This document shows, piece by piece, positions 1 through 11,276 of a DNA stretch of 64,000 nucleotides; position 1 is the stretch's first letter, and every line of letters begins with the position of its first letter. Location: positions 4,402,001 through 4,466,000 of the forward strand of contig OY727102.1 of NCBI GenBank assembly GCA_963402885.1, in the 5' to 3' direction. The notes under the pieces were generated by a model. The model did not search any database, had not been told where the DNA came from, and saw only the letters and a program-made list of their open reading frames with translations. The stretch comes from Antedon bifida (lineage: Eukaryota > Echinodermata > Crinoidea > Comatulida > Antedonidae). A program made the translations under genes and the position numbers.

Positions 1-6
1 CCTTAC

Positions 7-1963
7 TTGACAAGGTAGTTACACGCTTGATCGAACCAGGCTCTTCATCAACCACAAGAGAATGTTGTGGACCCTGAACTACTTCATCAGCAACTGAAAA
101 AGGAAATCACTCAATTAATATCTTTCAAATTAAAAACAATCGAGGAAACTATCACATGATGAAGCAAACTTTGTAAGTAGTAATGACTTTCAATTTTATC
201 AGAAAAATCAATTTAATCTTTAAATATGAAAGATTGTTAATAGTAATTTGCTATTGAATTTTATTTAAATTCTAAGGCAAATCTACTATCCAACTTCAAA
301 TCTTCAATTTTTTTAAAAATTCACACTGTGTTGTTTATAGTTGTTTTAGTGTTCATATAGAACATACATTATAAAACCTCAAAAGTGGAATTTCATTATA
401 ACTAGGTTTAAAAAATCTTGATTTTAATTTTTTACTTTGACGAATTACAGGTTATAAAATGTGATTAAAGATCTTTACTTTAATACAATTATATCAATGT
501 CTTCGAAATAATATCTTATTGATGCTTTAAAAACATACTTTGTTCTTGTTCATCATCAGACAGTTTCTCATCATCTGATGGCAAGTAGTAATCTACAGCA
601 TTTTCAGTGACAGTGAAGGCAGTTGTAACACCACTGAACACCAGATTACCGACACGAGTATCAACTAATCCATTCATGTAGGCAGTGCTGCTTTTCTTAC
701 TGTTGTCAATGACCTTCCAGGTCTCATCTTTAACCTTTGACACAACCTACAATTGATGATAAATCAGTGAACTTTTAAAATCCAATAATCATTTATGTTC
801 TAAACATACCTGCAGTTGAAATTCAAGTTGGAGATTGGGTTTCACAAGATAATGAAAAATATGGAAGTGGCTGTTTAAATAAATATGTTAGTGTGGTTTA
901 TTCAGGACACTATTTCTTATTTATTATTATAAGTGCTTTGAACAGTTGCAAAAGGGCCAGCAATTATATTGCTTAAGACAAATGTTAGGAGACCTATTAA
1001 GAACAATAACACTTACCTTTTCAGTTGGTTCAGTAATGATTGGAACTTTCTCCTCCAATTTATCAAGCTGCTTGCAAGCATAACCGTTCACCATGGCAAC
1101 TGTAAATATAAACACAGTTTAGTAGTTGAACTACATTCCTATTCATGTTAAAATAGATTAAACATGAAGCTGAAATGGCTAAAAATTTACACCACTATTG
1201 ATTGACTGAATTGATTGATTGTTGAATTACAGATCAATTGATTATAGAATGACATTGTATTGATTAATGTATTGATTAATTGCTTGATGATTGATTTATT
1301 TGACTGAAATGGATTCAACAATATAGAGTATCACGGTGCTGACGTCACGACGATAGGTGGCGCTGCGTGGTTGCTAGCCAACCAAAAAATGCGTTCAACC
1401 TGCCTGAGTGATTCTCAGGTCACCAATGGTTTTGAATAGGCTTATTGAAGTAGTCATTTTAAAACTTAATAATTTTCAATAAAAACAAACTAAAATTTCA
1501 AAAGATCACTAAATATTTGTTTTTAATAATCTATTTATTCTTCAACTACAGTTTAAGTTAAAAAAAATCAAGCTATATAGTTTATCAACATAGTAGCATT
1601 GAACCCATTTTTGGTTGCGCCAGCAACCATGCAGCTTCCTCTATCGTTGTGACGTCACACCATGATACTCTATAAATAAGGGAATTGATAGATTTGATAA
1701 AAAAATTTAAATTTTGCCCCAAAAAAGTTGTGTCCAATAAACTTACTGGGCTTTTCACATCGATCCACAACCGGCTTAGCAGTGGCAGCAGCCAAGGCTA
1801 CAGACTTCTCAGCAACTTCAAAGGTACAGCGAATAAGGCCACTCTTCTCCTTTGACATGTTGTAGACATTGGCTACCTGATCGATGGCAGTGCTCACCAT
1901 TGGGTAGCTAAGAACACGAGAGTACATCGTACTGGGTACTTGCGGCATTACTTCAGTAGACAT
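7..1963 (-). CDS. PLIN: Perilipin family (PAT-domain) lipid-droplet protein, 3'-truncated by window edge
   Basis: Perilipins coat cytosolic lipid droplets and control lipase access. Coding exons on the minus strand are 1747-1963, 1017-1099, 539-746 and 7-93; each is bounded by AG/GT and the phases join without a stop (198 residues seen). Residues 8-100 form a PAT domain; the clearest block is ACKQLDKLEEKVP followed by a TEKV motif, as in vertebrate PLIN2/3. Residues ~129-155 (VGNLVFSGV...AVDYYLP) match the conserved segment after the 11-mer repeats, which are short here. The ATG at 1961-1963 follows an acceptor at 1971, so a non-coding first exon is expected; a GTAAGT donor at 2475-2480 suggests it starts at 2481 and lies within about 2481-2570. 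An AP-1-like TGAGTCA lies at 2649-2655. Reading through the exon-4 donor gives an alternative C-terminus ending at 516. A MITE (1322-1674) sits in the intron before exon 3. The 3' half is outside the window. Confidence 0.88.
1322..1674. mobile_element. MITE with ~75-bp terminal inverted repeats, in a perilipin intron
   Basis: The left end begins TATAGAGTATC and the right end finishes GATACTCTATA. About 75 bp of each end are imperfect inverted copies, including TGACGTCAC and a GGTTGCT block. The core is AT-rich and non-coding. TA at both edges would suit a Tc1/mariner-type TA duplication, but that is inference. Confidence 0.75.
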
Positions 1964-2756
1964 GGTGGTTCTGTAAATAAAAAATATGAACTAATACATT
2001 ATTTTATAAACATTATAGCAGAATCCACTCCTCCTTTTGGCATTGCTATTTCAGGGACACTCATATTAAGGGGACAATTTCCTGTCAAACGAACGAGGAG
2101 CGAATATATTCTATAGATTAACATGTAAAATGTGTTGTTTCCAATACTTTGTGCAATAGTCAAGAACCATTAATAAGTATAATTTATCCAACAATTCTTT
2201 TGACAATAAGAGTTTAAATTTTTGTCAATATAAAATTACAGAATGGAATACAATTTTACAAAACGGTAATGATACAATACATAGTATATAGTGCATTTAA
2301 CATTAGTAATAATAAAATGTATGATAATTTATGCAATGCTGCAAAATAAACTAAATGAATAATTAATTAACACTAATGATTAAGAAATTAATTCCAACAC
2401 TAAATTTCTACAGTACTATCCTATAATAACTCTAGTGTAAAAACAGCTACATAGGCCTAAGCAATACAGCAAATACTTACCAGTTTTACAGTTAGTTAAG
2501 ACTAGTTATTATGTAGGAACGAAACAGACTGTTCTTCTTGAATCTCAATTGTAATTGAGCAATTCAAAGGGAAGTCAGCTGTATTAATACTATTGTCTGA
2601 TTGGACCTTGTTCTCACATGATTGCATCATGCCTGCTTGCATGCACAATGAGTCACAGCTTGACTTTCATGAGAAGGTCAAACGAAATAGGTATTATTGA
2701 AAGTACTACGTGTATGAATAGCTGGAAAATAGCTAGCCAGTTCTGGTAAATACTGT

Positions 2757-2796
2757 ACATACATTTGACTTTCTCCTTCTGAAAGTCAATGTATGT
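2757..2796. repeat. Inverted repeat (hairpin)
   Basis: ACATACATTTGACTTTC and GAAAGTCAATGTATGT form arms of about 16 bp around a 7-nt loop. Upstream of the perilipin first exon; no function visible. Confidence 0.6.
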
Positions 2797-2799
2797 ATG

Positions 2800-3560
2800 G
2801 TAGGTATATAAGAATATGGTTTTAAAATGAGTATACCATCATATGTCTAAATAATTACTATAAAATTGATGAATATTAATTATTATTTCTCAGAAATGTT
2901 TTTTTCAGTCATTCAATCAAGCACGAAGCACCTCCCCAATTCAACTCTATGTTATTGTAACAGGCTATTTATAATCAGAGAGGTGAACATTTTTTTTATT
3001 TTTCACCTCCCTGTTGTGTATCTAGTTATTTAAATCTTAGCCTGTTCATATGCTTTTATTTTGTTTCATAATTTTCAATTTCAAAACAAGTTTAATGTCT
3101 CCTATACCCCAGTGTTGTGCTTGTAAAATAAAGTTTTAGAGTGAAACAAAGTCCAAATTTCACAACACTTAGCACAACGTACCGGCAGGGCATATCTCTA
3201 CTATATTTGGGTACATCACACTTTTTTGTCAAACTAGTTTGTTAACCTAGTTCTGATCGTCCTTGTCTGTACCAATGACATGAGATTTCATGCAAACTTA
3301 AACGAGTTATTTATCAGATCTTAGAGACAGATAACATGAAGGAGGAGATACTTGAACCCATACAAACTGTGTGTCAACAATTCCTTCTACATCTAAAAAT
3401 AGCCTTGGGATTTTTCAAAAAAGTGATGTAAATGTCACTTTGAGATTTTCACCTTGGACTTTTAAACCACATTCTTACAGTAAGCAATACTAGAAAGTAG
3501 TTATGTAGGTAGGCTATCTATCTATGCCAGTACAGTAGTAGGTAAACAGACAATCTTGTC
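2800..3560. other. Intergenic, no gene seen
   Basis: AT-rich sequence without a supported exon. The stretch ~3200-3250 (ATTTGGGTACATCACAC...GTCAAACTAGTTTG) is a decayed relative of one arm of the inverted-repeat element at 60715-60867. Confidence 0.5.
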
Positions 3561-3563
3561 CAT

Positions 3564-4316
3564 GGATGATCGGGCCCCCATCATATAGAGACAAACAGGC
3601 CCATCATATAGAGACAAACAGGCCCATCATAGAGATGATCGGGCCCCATCATATAGAGACAAATGGGCCCATCATATAGAGACAAACGGGCCCATCATAT
3701 AGAGACAAACGGGCCCATCATATAGAGACAAACGGGCCCATCATAGAGATGATCGGGCCCCATCATATAGAGAAAAACGGGCCCCATCATATAGGGACAA
3801 ATGGGCCCATCATATAGAGACAAACGGACCCATCATATAGAGACAAACGGGCCCATCATATAGAGACAAACGGGCCCATCATATAGAGACAAACGGGCCC
3901 ATCATATAGAGACAAACGGGCCCATCATATAGAGACAAACGGGCCCATCATAGAGATGATCGGGCCCCATCATATAGAGACAAACAGGCCCATCATATAG
4001 AGACAAACGGGCCCATCATATAGAGACAAACGGACCCATCATATAGAGACAAACGGGCCCATCATATAGAGACAAACGGACCCATCATAGAGATGATCGG
4101 GCCCCATCATATAGACAAACAGGCCCATCATAGAGATGATCGGGCCCATCATATAGAGACAAACGGACCCATCATAGAGATGATCGGGCCCATCATATAG
4201 AGACAAACGGACCCATCATAGAGATGATCGGGCCCATCATATAGAGACAAACAGGCCCATCATAGAGATGATCGGGCCCATCATATAGAGACAAACAGGC
4301 TCATCATATAGACACA
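3564..4316. repeat. Minisatellite, 23-bp unit (CATCATATAGAGACAAACGGGCC) with a shorter variant
   Basis: Roughly thirty head-to-tail units. Most are a 23-bp unit built on CATCATATAGAGACAAAC plus GGGCC. A shorter form carrying CATAGAGATGATCGGGCC is interspersed, giving a higher-order pattern. The unit shares GATCGGGCCC with the element at 4779-5383. No coding potential. Confidence 0.92.
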
Positions 4317-4778
4317 ACAAACACATCATGTACGTATGTTAGAAAATGTGCACAGAAAAAGATTAATCATTTTGTGCCTGTTGTCATATACTAATTTAAT
4401 AATGTTAAAATTTTATATATTATCTTAACTTAAACATTTTATAATTCTTAATGATTCTATATTTATATTTGATGTTGAAATTGGTACTTTATATTGTATG
4501 CTCAATGTAAATTGTAACCCATCTTCTCTTTTTATTTGCCCCATAGATATAACTGATAGTAATACTGACAAAACCTTTTAGACATAATTAATATTATAGG
4601 AACTTACTCCCAGAAATTACTCCATTTGACATCCTAAATTTAAGTCTCAATATTGACCACCAAGTTATTATTTATATTTTACTTCTCCGTAATTTATTTT
4701 ATGGCGTCCACATGCGTTGGTATTTTCATTTACCCTTACACAAATATAAAACATTCTAGGCCTAGTACTACTCTACTA

Positions 4779-5383
4779 AGGTTATTAGACAATCGGGACC
4801 ACGGACGATCGGGCCCAGACGATCGGGCCCACTTCAAGACGATCGGGTCCAAATCGTGAGACAATCAGGCCCATCAAGGATGAAAGAGGATCGGGCCCAG
4901 AGACGATCGGGCCCAGACGATCGGGCCCAACAAACAAGACGATCGGGCCCAAAACATTCTCGGAAAATTAAAAAAAATAAATACGCGAATACAAACAAAC
5001 ACAACAATAACAATCAAAATCAATCACATTTATTCATAAATCGAGAGTATTGGTAAGAAATTCTTAAAACCAGTAGTGTTAATAGGGGAAAATTATGATA
5101 AAATCAGAAAAAAATCTAATTAACCTTTTTAATTAAAATCTTAATTACGCAAGAAAAGCACGTTGACACTAGCACTAGGAATTAAAAATGATGAAATATG
5201 GCACATTATTTTATATAACACAAACGACTATCGAGCCCAACGCTAAGACGATCGGGACCAACTGGTAAGACGATCGGGCCCAACGTGGTTCTGAAAACAC
5301 TAGACGATCGGGCCCAACGCTGAAGACGATCGGGACCACGTTTTCTGGGCCCGATCGTCCGTGGTCCCGATCGTCTGTCCCCC
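4779..5383. mobile_element. Non-autonomous DNA transposon with GATCGGGCCC-rich inverted ends (hAT-like?)
   Basis: The two ends contain long, almost perfect inverted copies built around ATCGGGACCACGGACGATCG plus GGCCCA (left from 4789, right to ~5378). Further GACGATCGGGCCCA copies lie inside both ends, and the ~400-bp core is AT-rich. CTCTACTA occurs directly outside both proposed ends (4771-4778 and 5384-5391), compatible with the 8-bp duplication of hAT elements. The outermost ~9 bp do not match between ends, so the exact boundary is uncertain. Confidence 0.6.
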
Positions 5384-5389
5384 CTCTAC

Positions 5390-5660
5390 TAATACTAATA
5401 TATAATATATAGGCAATAAAGGCCTAGTCTAGAGGCTACTACTGTTACTACTATAGGTTAGTACTACCAGGGTAGGGGGCTACTATACTGTGTACTACTC
5501 TAGGCCTAGGCTAGGCCTACCTGTACTAACTAGTAGACTAGGCCCTAGGGCCTAGACTACTACCTAGGCCTAGTAGGCTAGTACTATAACTAGGCTAGGC
5601 TTGAACTCTATTATACAGTATAAAATAACTAGCTAGGCCTAGGCGGCGCTACTCTCACAT
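5390..5660. repeat. TAGGCCTA-rich low-complexity tract
   Basis: Dense overlapping TAGGCCTA and CTAG words, a texture that recurs through the window (for example an 18-bp palindrome of these words at 9026-9043). No gene. Confidence 0.6.
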
Positions 5661-6424
5661 AACTATAGGCCTACTTACAAGTTTTTTTTTAGATTTGTTG
5701 AACAACAATCCAGATTTTAGGCCTCTAATGTTGTACGGTAGAATAAGTGATAGCAGCAAAAAAAGAATGACTAATCCGCAATTTTTCAATTTTTGCATTA
5801 GAAATTTGTAACAGAGTATGATGCCCGCCCTCATAAGGGCGGAATGTATACAACAGACGTACTAAATTAGAAGACTTAACTTGATTTAATAGATAATTAT
5901 TATACATATAGAATTATAATTCATGTATGATTCCACCAAACTTTCGAGTTAAAATCACGATTTTGAGGCATTTGATAAATAGGCAAACTGCCTTAAAATG
6001 TCTTGACATGTTTAAGGCAGTTTGGTTAGAGTTAGTATATTTAGGAAGTAGATCAGCTATCTGCAATTCTTTATAATAGAAAATGATTAAGGTAATGAAT
6101 TATTGTGATTTCTGCCTTAATTTCATAGGAAAAAAATAATGCGATTTAAGTTTGACCGTCACAAAAAGTTGTATACATCCTGACTTATGGCGGCGCCCTA
6201 TCGCATGGACAATATTACTATTACAGGTAAAACCGCGGATTACTTTGGGGTCGCATTCTTGCGATATAATATTCTTTGGTAGTTAGCAGTCAGTCTCAAT
6301 ATCGTTTCCAGCACATCACCAGATGCATTGATGTTGTCGCATTATGATGTGTGGTTGAAAGTGGGACGTTTATTTCTGTGAGCCCCAAACACAGTTGGTC
6401 GCATACCTTTAACTCTATTCCACC

Positions 6425-6498
6425 GACCAGCGTGGGAATCGAACCCACGACATATACGTGTTGTTAACACGATGCTCAGGCTACTGAGCTAACTGGTC
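6425..6498 (-). pseudogene. tRNA-like sequence (Val AAC-like loop), tRNA pseudogene or SINE head
   Basis: On the minus strand GACCAGT pairs with GCTGGTC as a 7-bp acceptor stem, and GTGGG-TTCGATT-CCCAC forms a perfect T arm with a B box. The D arm is GCTC/GAGC. The anticodon loop is TTAACAA (AAC), but the stem has a T-T mismatch at its outer pair and the variable loop is 7 nt. Without a clear pol III terminator nearby, a tRNA-derived SINE head or pseudogene is more likely than a working tRNA. Confidence 0.55.
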
Positions 6499-6599
6499 TT
6501 TTGGTTTTAACAAGGTTAATATGATATTTATGATGTAATGATGAATTACGTAATACACGTATAAATAGACTATTATCAGCTGTTCAGTCCTGTACTACT

Positions 6600-6672
6600 T
6601 TGTGGCGTAGCGGGTAATGCTCAGGTTTGGGTGCTCTCAGCTTTAGTAGATTGGGTTCGAACCTCTACGGAT
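6600..6672 (+). repeat. Degenerate tRNA-like pol III promoter unit (SINE head candidate)
   Basis: TGGCGTAGCGG fits an A box and GGGTTCGAACC fits a B box about 50 nt later, but no acceptor stem can be formed. A T-run follows at once. It lies ~100 bp from the tRNA-like unit at 6425-6498, on the other strand. Confidence 0.35.
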
Positions 6673-7127
6673 ATTTTTTTTTTATGGAAAATAATGAATA
6701 TTGTTTTTCTGTTAATTTGAAGGAGAGATATTTTGTTGTAAATGTCAGGCCTAAACAAGTGGACTTTTTTAAAATCAGAAACAAAGTTGCATGGCATTAT
6801 TTTCCATTAAATAGACTGCCATAAAACCTCAAAAGAAGCCCATGTGCTCCTTCATTTTTAGTACTCTTGGGTGGGCTTCTTTTCCACATGGAGTTCTTTT
6901 CGAGATTACTTTTGCAAACTAAAAGAGGTTCCATTACATGATTTGAACAATCTGCTAATGTAAAGATTAACAACATCAAAGTTTAACAGTGTGGCGTGTT
7001 GACCACGAATGACTAACATACCATCTTCCCAAAAGACACCTGCACAATCTAATTTGCATAACAACGCACGGCATACCAAACTGTTTAAAATAGAGCTGCA
7101 AGGTCCCCGGAAATGACATCTATTATT

Positions 7128-7672
7128 TTTACTCGGGGTACCCGAGTCTAGGACTCTCTCATCATCTTCTCCTCCATCCGACACTATTGAGTAAAAAGTG
7201 CGATTTATAAAATACTACTCCTCCCTTATTCGTTGTAGTATTGAGCTGGGATTTGGCATGAATATACTACAGGGTCATGTCCTCAAAGCTATAGAGCCGG
7301 ATTTTTTAATTTCAATGCAGCCATATGACATCTCGAAGATGGTACCTTGGTGCCAAACGATTTTGGTCTTAATATAGCCGTGTTTGGTGTCATTTCAAAG
7401 GTCTTGACTTGGGGAATAAGAATATATAAAATAAAATCTTTTATGTTATTGTGACGTCACTTCTGCTCCCGGAGAAATAGCAAAAAATCACTTTGAGATT
7501 TCATAATTTACCGTAATTATTCCATTTCCGGTTATGTGACGTTACTTTTCGGACTATAGCCGTATTTTGGTAGCGAGGTTATTGATGTGTATGTGACGTT
7601 ACATCCCGTCTTATGACGTCATTACAGCTTCTTTTGCTGTATCCCGAGTATCGCACATTCATGCTTGTTTTA
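7128..7672. repeat. Dispersed repeat, copy 1 (starts ACTCGGGGTACCCGAGT)
   Basis: Starts with a 17-bp palindrome and ends ...CCCGAGTATCGCACATTC. Internal landmarks such as GTAGTATTGAGCTGGGATTT and GCTATAGAGCCGGATTTTT recur in the same order at 16617-17047. TACTCGGG(G/A)TAC is inverted at the two ends. Contains two TGACGTCA palindromes. No coding capacity. Confidence 0.8.
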
Positions 7673-7798
7673 AATAGGCCTACTTATTTTGTGGAATCGG
7701 TCATTATCACTTTTACACATGTTTATTTGGCTTTGTGCTTATTACCATATTTATTTTTCATTTAAATGGATTAAAAAACCCACATTGTTGCTGTAAAT

Positions 7799-7871
7799 GG
7801 TTTCGTGGTGTAGTGGTTATCACGTCTGCTTTACACGCAGAAGGTCCCCGGTTCGAGCCCGGGCGGAACCT
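7799..7871 (+). tRNA. tRNA-Val (anticodon UAC)
   Basis: A full cloverleaf can be drawn. The acceptor stem is GGTTTCG/CGGAACC with one G-T pair. A D arm is present. The anticodon stem is TCTGC/GCAGA around TTTACAC (anticodon TAC), and the T arm is CCCGG-TTCGAGC-CCGGG. A five-T pol III terminator follows at 7874-7878. The discriminator position is T where valine tRNAs usually carry A. Body sequence is very close to vertebrate tRNA-Val(UAC), with no intron. Confidence 0.93.
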
Positions 7872-7879
7872 GGTTTTTG

Positions 7880-9300
7880 TTTAATTGTTTATTTTTATTT
7901 TTAAGCTTGTGTAGGCCTATACCATGTATTACTTTAGAATTTAAAATTATTATGTAGGCCTTACAGTCGGAAATCCTGTGCAAAGTGTACGTGTATGTTT
8001 TTATACTTTTTAAAATAATATTATTAAATTCATATTTATATTGTATGTTGATGACATTTTACGTTCAAGATATATTATCCCCCAAAAATTATAAAAAATA
8101 AACATTTCAGACTTTTAATAGGCCATTTTAGAGTTTTAATGAAGTTACTCAATTCCATAGAAAAGATGATTTTATTTAACAAAAAACTCATTGCTTGACA
8201 GACGATTTGACTATTTGTTGCTTTAATTTTTTACAGGTAAATAATTTTTTTTGCCGATCCAATTTTTTCTCAAAGTGAATAACTATTATCTGACATTAAA
8301 ATAACATATTCAACAATAACATGTTTACAAAAATTGTTTTTTCAGGGGGACAATATATCTTTAAAATTAAAACTTATATTATTGAAGAGTCCAGATTCAA
8401 GAAATTGATTGGTCCACTTAAAATGGAAATTTATTATAATTATTACTTTCAGAATAAAAAAAATACATACAAAATAATATAGCCTAAATCCTATTATTAT
8501 TACATTATATCAAATTATTAAATCAAATTATGAATATCATTAAAATAAATTAGGTCAATTAAATATCCTAAAAATACTGTACAAAAATAACTGATACAGT
8601 GCTAACATCAATAATTTTATTTGAATCCAATTTCTTGTATGAGTAAACATTTCTTTCAATTAAAAGTACTTTTCTACATTGAAAAAAAATAACAGAGAGT
8701 TTATTATATAGAGAATATTTTATTTGGACTTAGGGCCTATTTATTTTCTTATAGATCATGGAGTCCATGTATAGATCAACAAATTATACATTTATACTGT
8801 ACCACAAACTAGTATTATTGTCTATTATGTACGTGTATATGTAATTTTTTTTGGAAAATCATAAAAAATACATACAAAGTAAAAACATTCAATTAATGAC
8901 TCGACTACAAATACATTTTAAATAATAAAAGATTTTCCAGAAAGCTTATATAATATACTATTATCAGGGAAGAGTCCCTACTATCATTTTATCGACTAGA
9001 TCGATTTTCCATATTCTTGATTGACCGTAGGCCTAGGCCTACGTTATCTGAGTTATTTGCTCGGTCCAGGGAATTACTTCCTGCTCAGTCATAAACTGCT
9101 ACCATCTACAGGTAATATCAATTGTAATCACAAAACCCCATAAGAAGTATAAACAAAAATGTGCAATTCAACTCTTTTTTATCACGATTTAAAACTTAAT
9201 ACTTTTTCAAAAGTGTAAAAACATGCTTTCTCGGGTCCAACTATAGTAGTTTACGTCACTTGTCATGATCCACAAGTTGTTGAAATAATGTTGCTGGTAT
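7880..9300. other. AT-rich intergenic stretch, nothing recognised
   Basis: Long A/T runs with only short ORFs. No splice-supported exon or repeat with clear boundaries was seen. Confidence 0.5.
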
Positions 9301-9304
9301 TTCT

Positions 9305-9496
9305 TTAAAACAAGAATTTAAATACAAAATATGTAAAGGCTACACAGGAACTGAAGACAAACAAGAAAGCAAACACTTTAAGTAACACTAGAAATATATC
9401 ACTTAGGCCTCCTCCTATGGAAGAATTCTCAGAACTTTTTTCGACAAGAAGTATCGTTTTTTTGTTTGTAACCATTGTCTTGGGGTTTAACCTCAT
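9305..9496 (-). CDS. Hypothetical 63-residue single-pass membrane ORF
   Basis: An ATG-initiated ORF on the minus strand. About 30 polar residues precede a hydrophobic segment (residues ~33-61: FLVLLKVFAFLFVF then FVFKFLF), a tail-anchored or type II topology. No splice partner was found and AT-rich DNA yields such ORFs by chance. It resembles in layout the better supported exon at 11056-11276. Function unknown. Confidence 0.2.
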   Translation of the reverse strand: MRLNPKTMVTNKKTILLVEKSSENSSIGGGLSDIFLVLLKVFAFLFVFSSCVAFTYFVFKFLF

Positions 9497-11055
9497 TTGT
9501 AATCAACCAAACTCAATCGTTGCACTCTGCCAATCCTTCCCTTTTCCCGGAACCAGTTCAGTGTTGTTTCAAGCAAGGTTTCTTCTTTTATCAGTCAGTT
9601 TATTATAGGGCCAGACTGTGTAAAAACAATTGAAAATTATCAAATTATTTCAGCAACCGACTACAAACTGTCGGAAATCAATCGAACACTAATAGTCAAG
9701 GGTTATCTCTTTCAATTAATTAATTTGTTTATAATTACGTGCGTCCATTTCAATTAGGCCTATATAATAATTCATTTTAATATTTAATCAATGTTATCAA
9801 TCTGACAAGTGTCAGTCAATCCAAGAAGGAGTGAAATTCAAAAAGTCCGTTCATTAGTCTAATCTAAAAACCAACCTATTCTAATTAAACAACCTGTTTT
9901 AATTTCTGTTTACAATAACACTCAATCACTATGTACAGTATAGACCAATACATCTTTAAATGGTACTCTCCATAAATCTTTATAGGCCTAATCGAGGGTA
10001 AAATCGCCAAGTCATGTCATCCGTTTGAAATACGGAAACTTTAATATAGGCCTACAGTAGGCTACCAAGGATTAATCAAGGTGTATAAACTTTATAAGCA
10101 CATTTGGGCTCACCTTACTAATATCTCCATCATGGAACACAATATAGGCTCAGTTAGAAGGCCTATACGATTATTTTATACCAGACGACCATGCTCAGCG
10201 GACCAAAGTTAACTGCATGAAAAGTTTGTATTCATGTTTCACAAATGTAAGCCAAGTCATGTCACCTGTTTCAAAAGCTAAATTTCTCATGAGCGCTTTA
10301 CTTCCTACCTGATTTATAGGATCAATTCTTTATGAACTTTATATCGAGGGCAGTAGACTTATTCAAAGAATACAAATCCAGTTGTCATGGTGAATGATAT
10401 TGATGAATATTACCGGGAAATACTAAATTAAACAATTATATTAATGGTAAAAATGCATTTACAGCCATATTTATTACCGATGCGCCTATAACCACTGTTA
10501 CAAATGTAGACAATGTAATAGACACCAAACTAAACACACCGGTGCTAAACAAAGCATTTTATTTTTCATTTTAATAAGAATAAATATTTAAAACCCCTTT
10601 TGTTTTAATACAAAGTGATTCCGACTGAATGATGATTAGGCCTACTGTGACGATTAGGCCTACTAAAACCAAACTTCTTAATGCACAAAGATTTTTTTTT
10701 TAAATAGTCTAGCGAAAAAAAGATAAAGAACAAAGCTAAGAATGTAATACATTTTAAAATACAGAAACACGTAAATAAAAAGATTGAAGATTTGAAAAAA
10801 ATCCCCGTTAGAGAAATTGGCAAGGCCTACATAACAAGTAATCTGCCTATTCGTTGTTATAAGACATTGATAAGTAGGCCTATATCCTAGGTGGTAATGA
10901 TGTATTGTCAATTCATTGAAGTATATGTAACACAATCAGGTGTAATGTTTTCTTCTTTTGTAACTTTAGTTTTTTGGTCAAATACAAAAGCAACTAAACG
11001 CATGCAACATCAATCTGGTAATTCCTCTTTTGTATCGCAGATTTGATGATGTTAC

Positions 11056-11276
11056 CTCTGATACATTATCATCTTGAATATAATAGTAATTAGTCCTAAA
11101 CAGAATATAAATGTCATTAGAAACACGGACAGTTTGCAAATGATTTCAATACAATTTAGTCCGCCAGTAGGCCTACATGCGGTTTGTTTTTCACAATCAT
11201 CATTCCGTTGCTCCTGCCTGTCTTCGTCTACTATGTAATGTTTGAGCTTCGAGGCTTCGACGCCAGTTAACTTCAT
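11056..11276 (-). CDS. Hypothetical first coding exon of a type II-like membrane protein
   Basis: The ATG (11274-11276) lies 22 nt inside an exon that starts at 11298 after a good acceptor (TTTTGATTTTACAG). A matching donor for a 5'-UTR exon is seen at 11426-11431 (exon from 11432). The coding part gives 73 residues plus two bases and ends at a GTAACA donor (11051-11055). The N-terminal 40 residues are charged and Cys-containing; residues ~43-67 are a hydrophobic segment (VFLMTFIFCLGLITIIF). Signal-anchor first exons of this kind occur in TNF ligands and Golgi transferases, but nothing here identifies a family. Downstream exons were not located. Confidence 0.35.

Noticed and set aside
3564-4316. 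Regular short repeats resembling a CRISPR array
   Set aside because: Units are contiguous with no unique spacers, and the setting is a eukaryotic intergenic region; it is a minisatellite.
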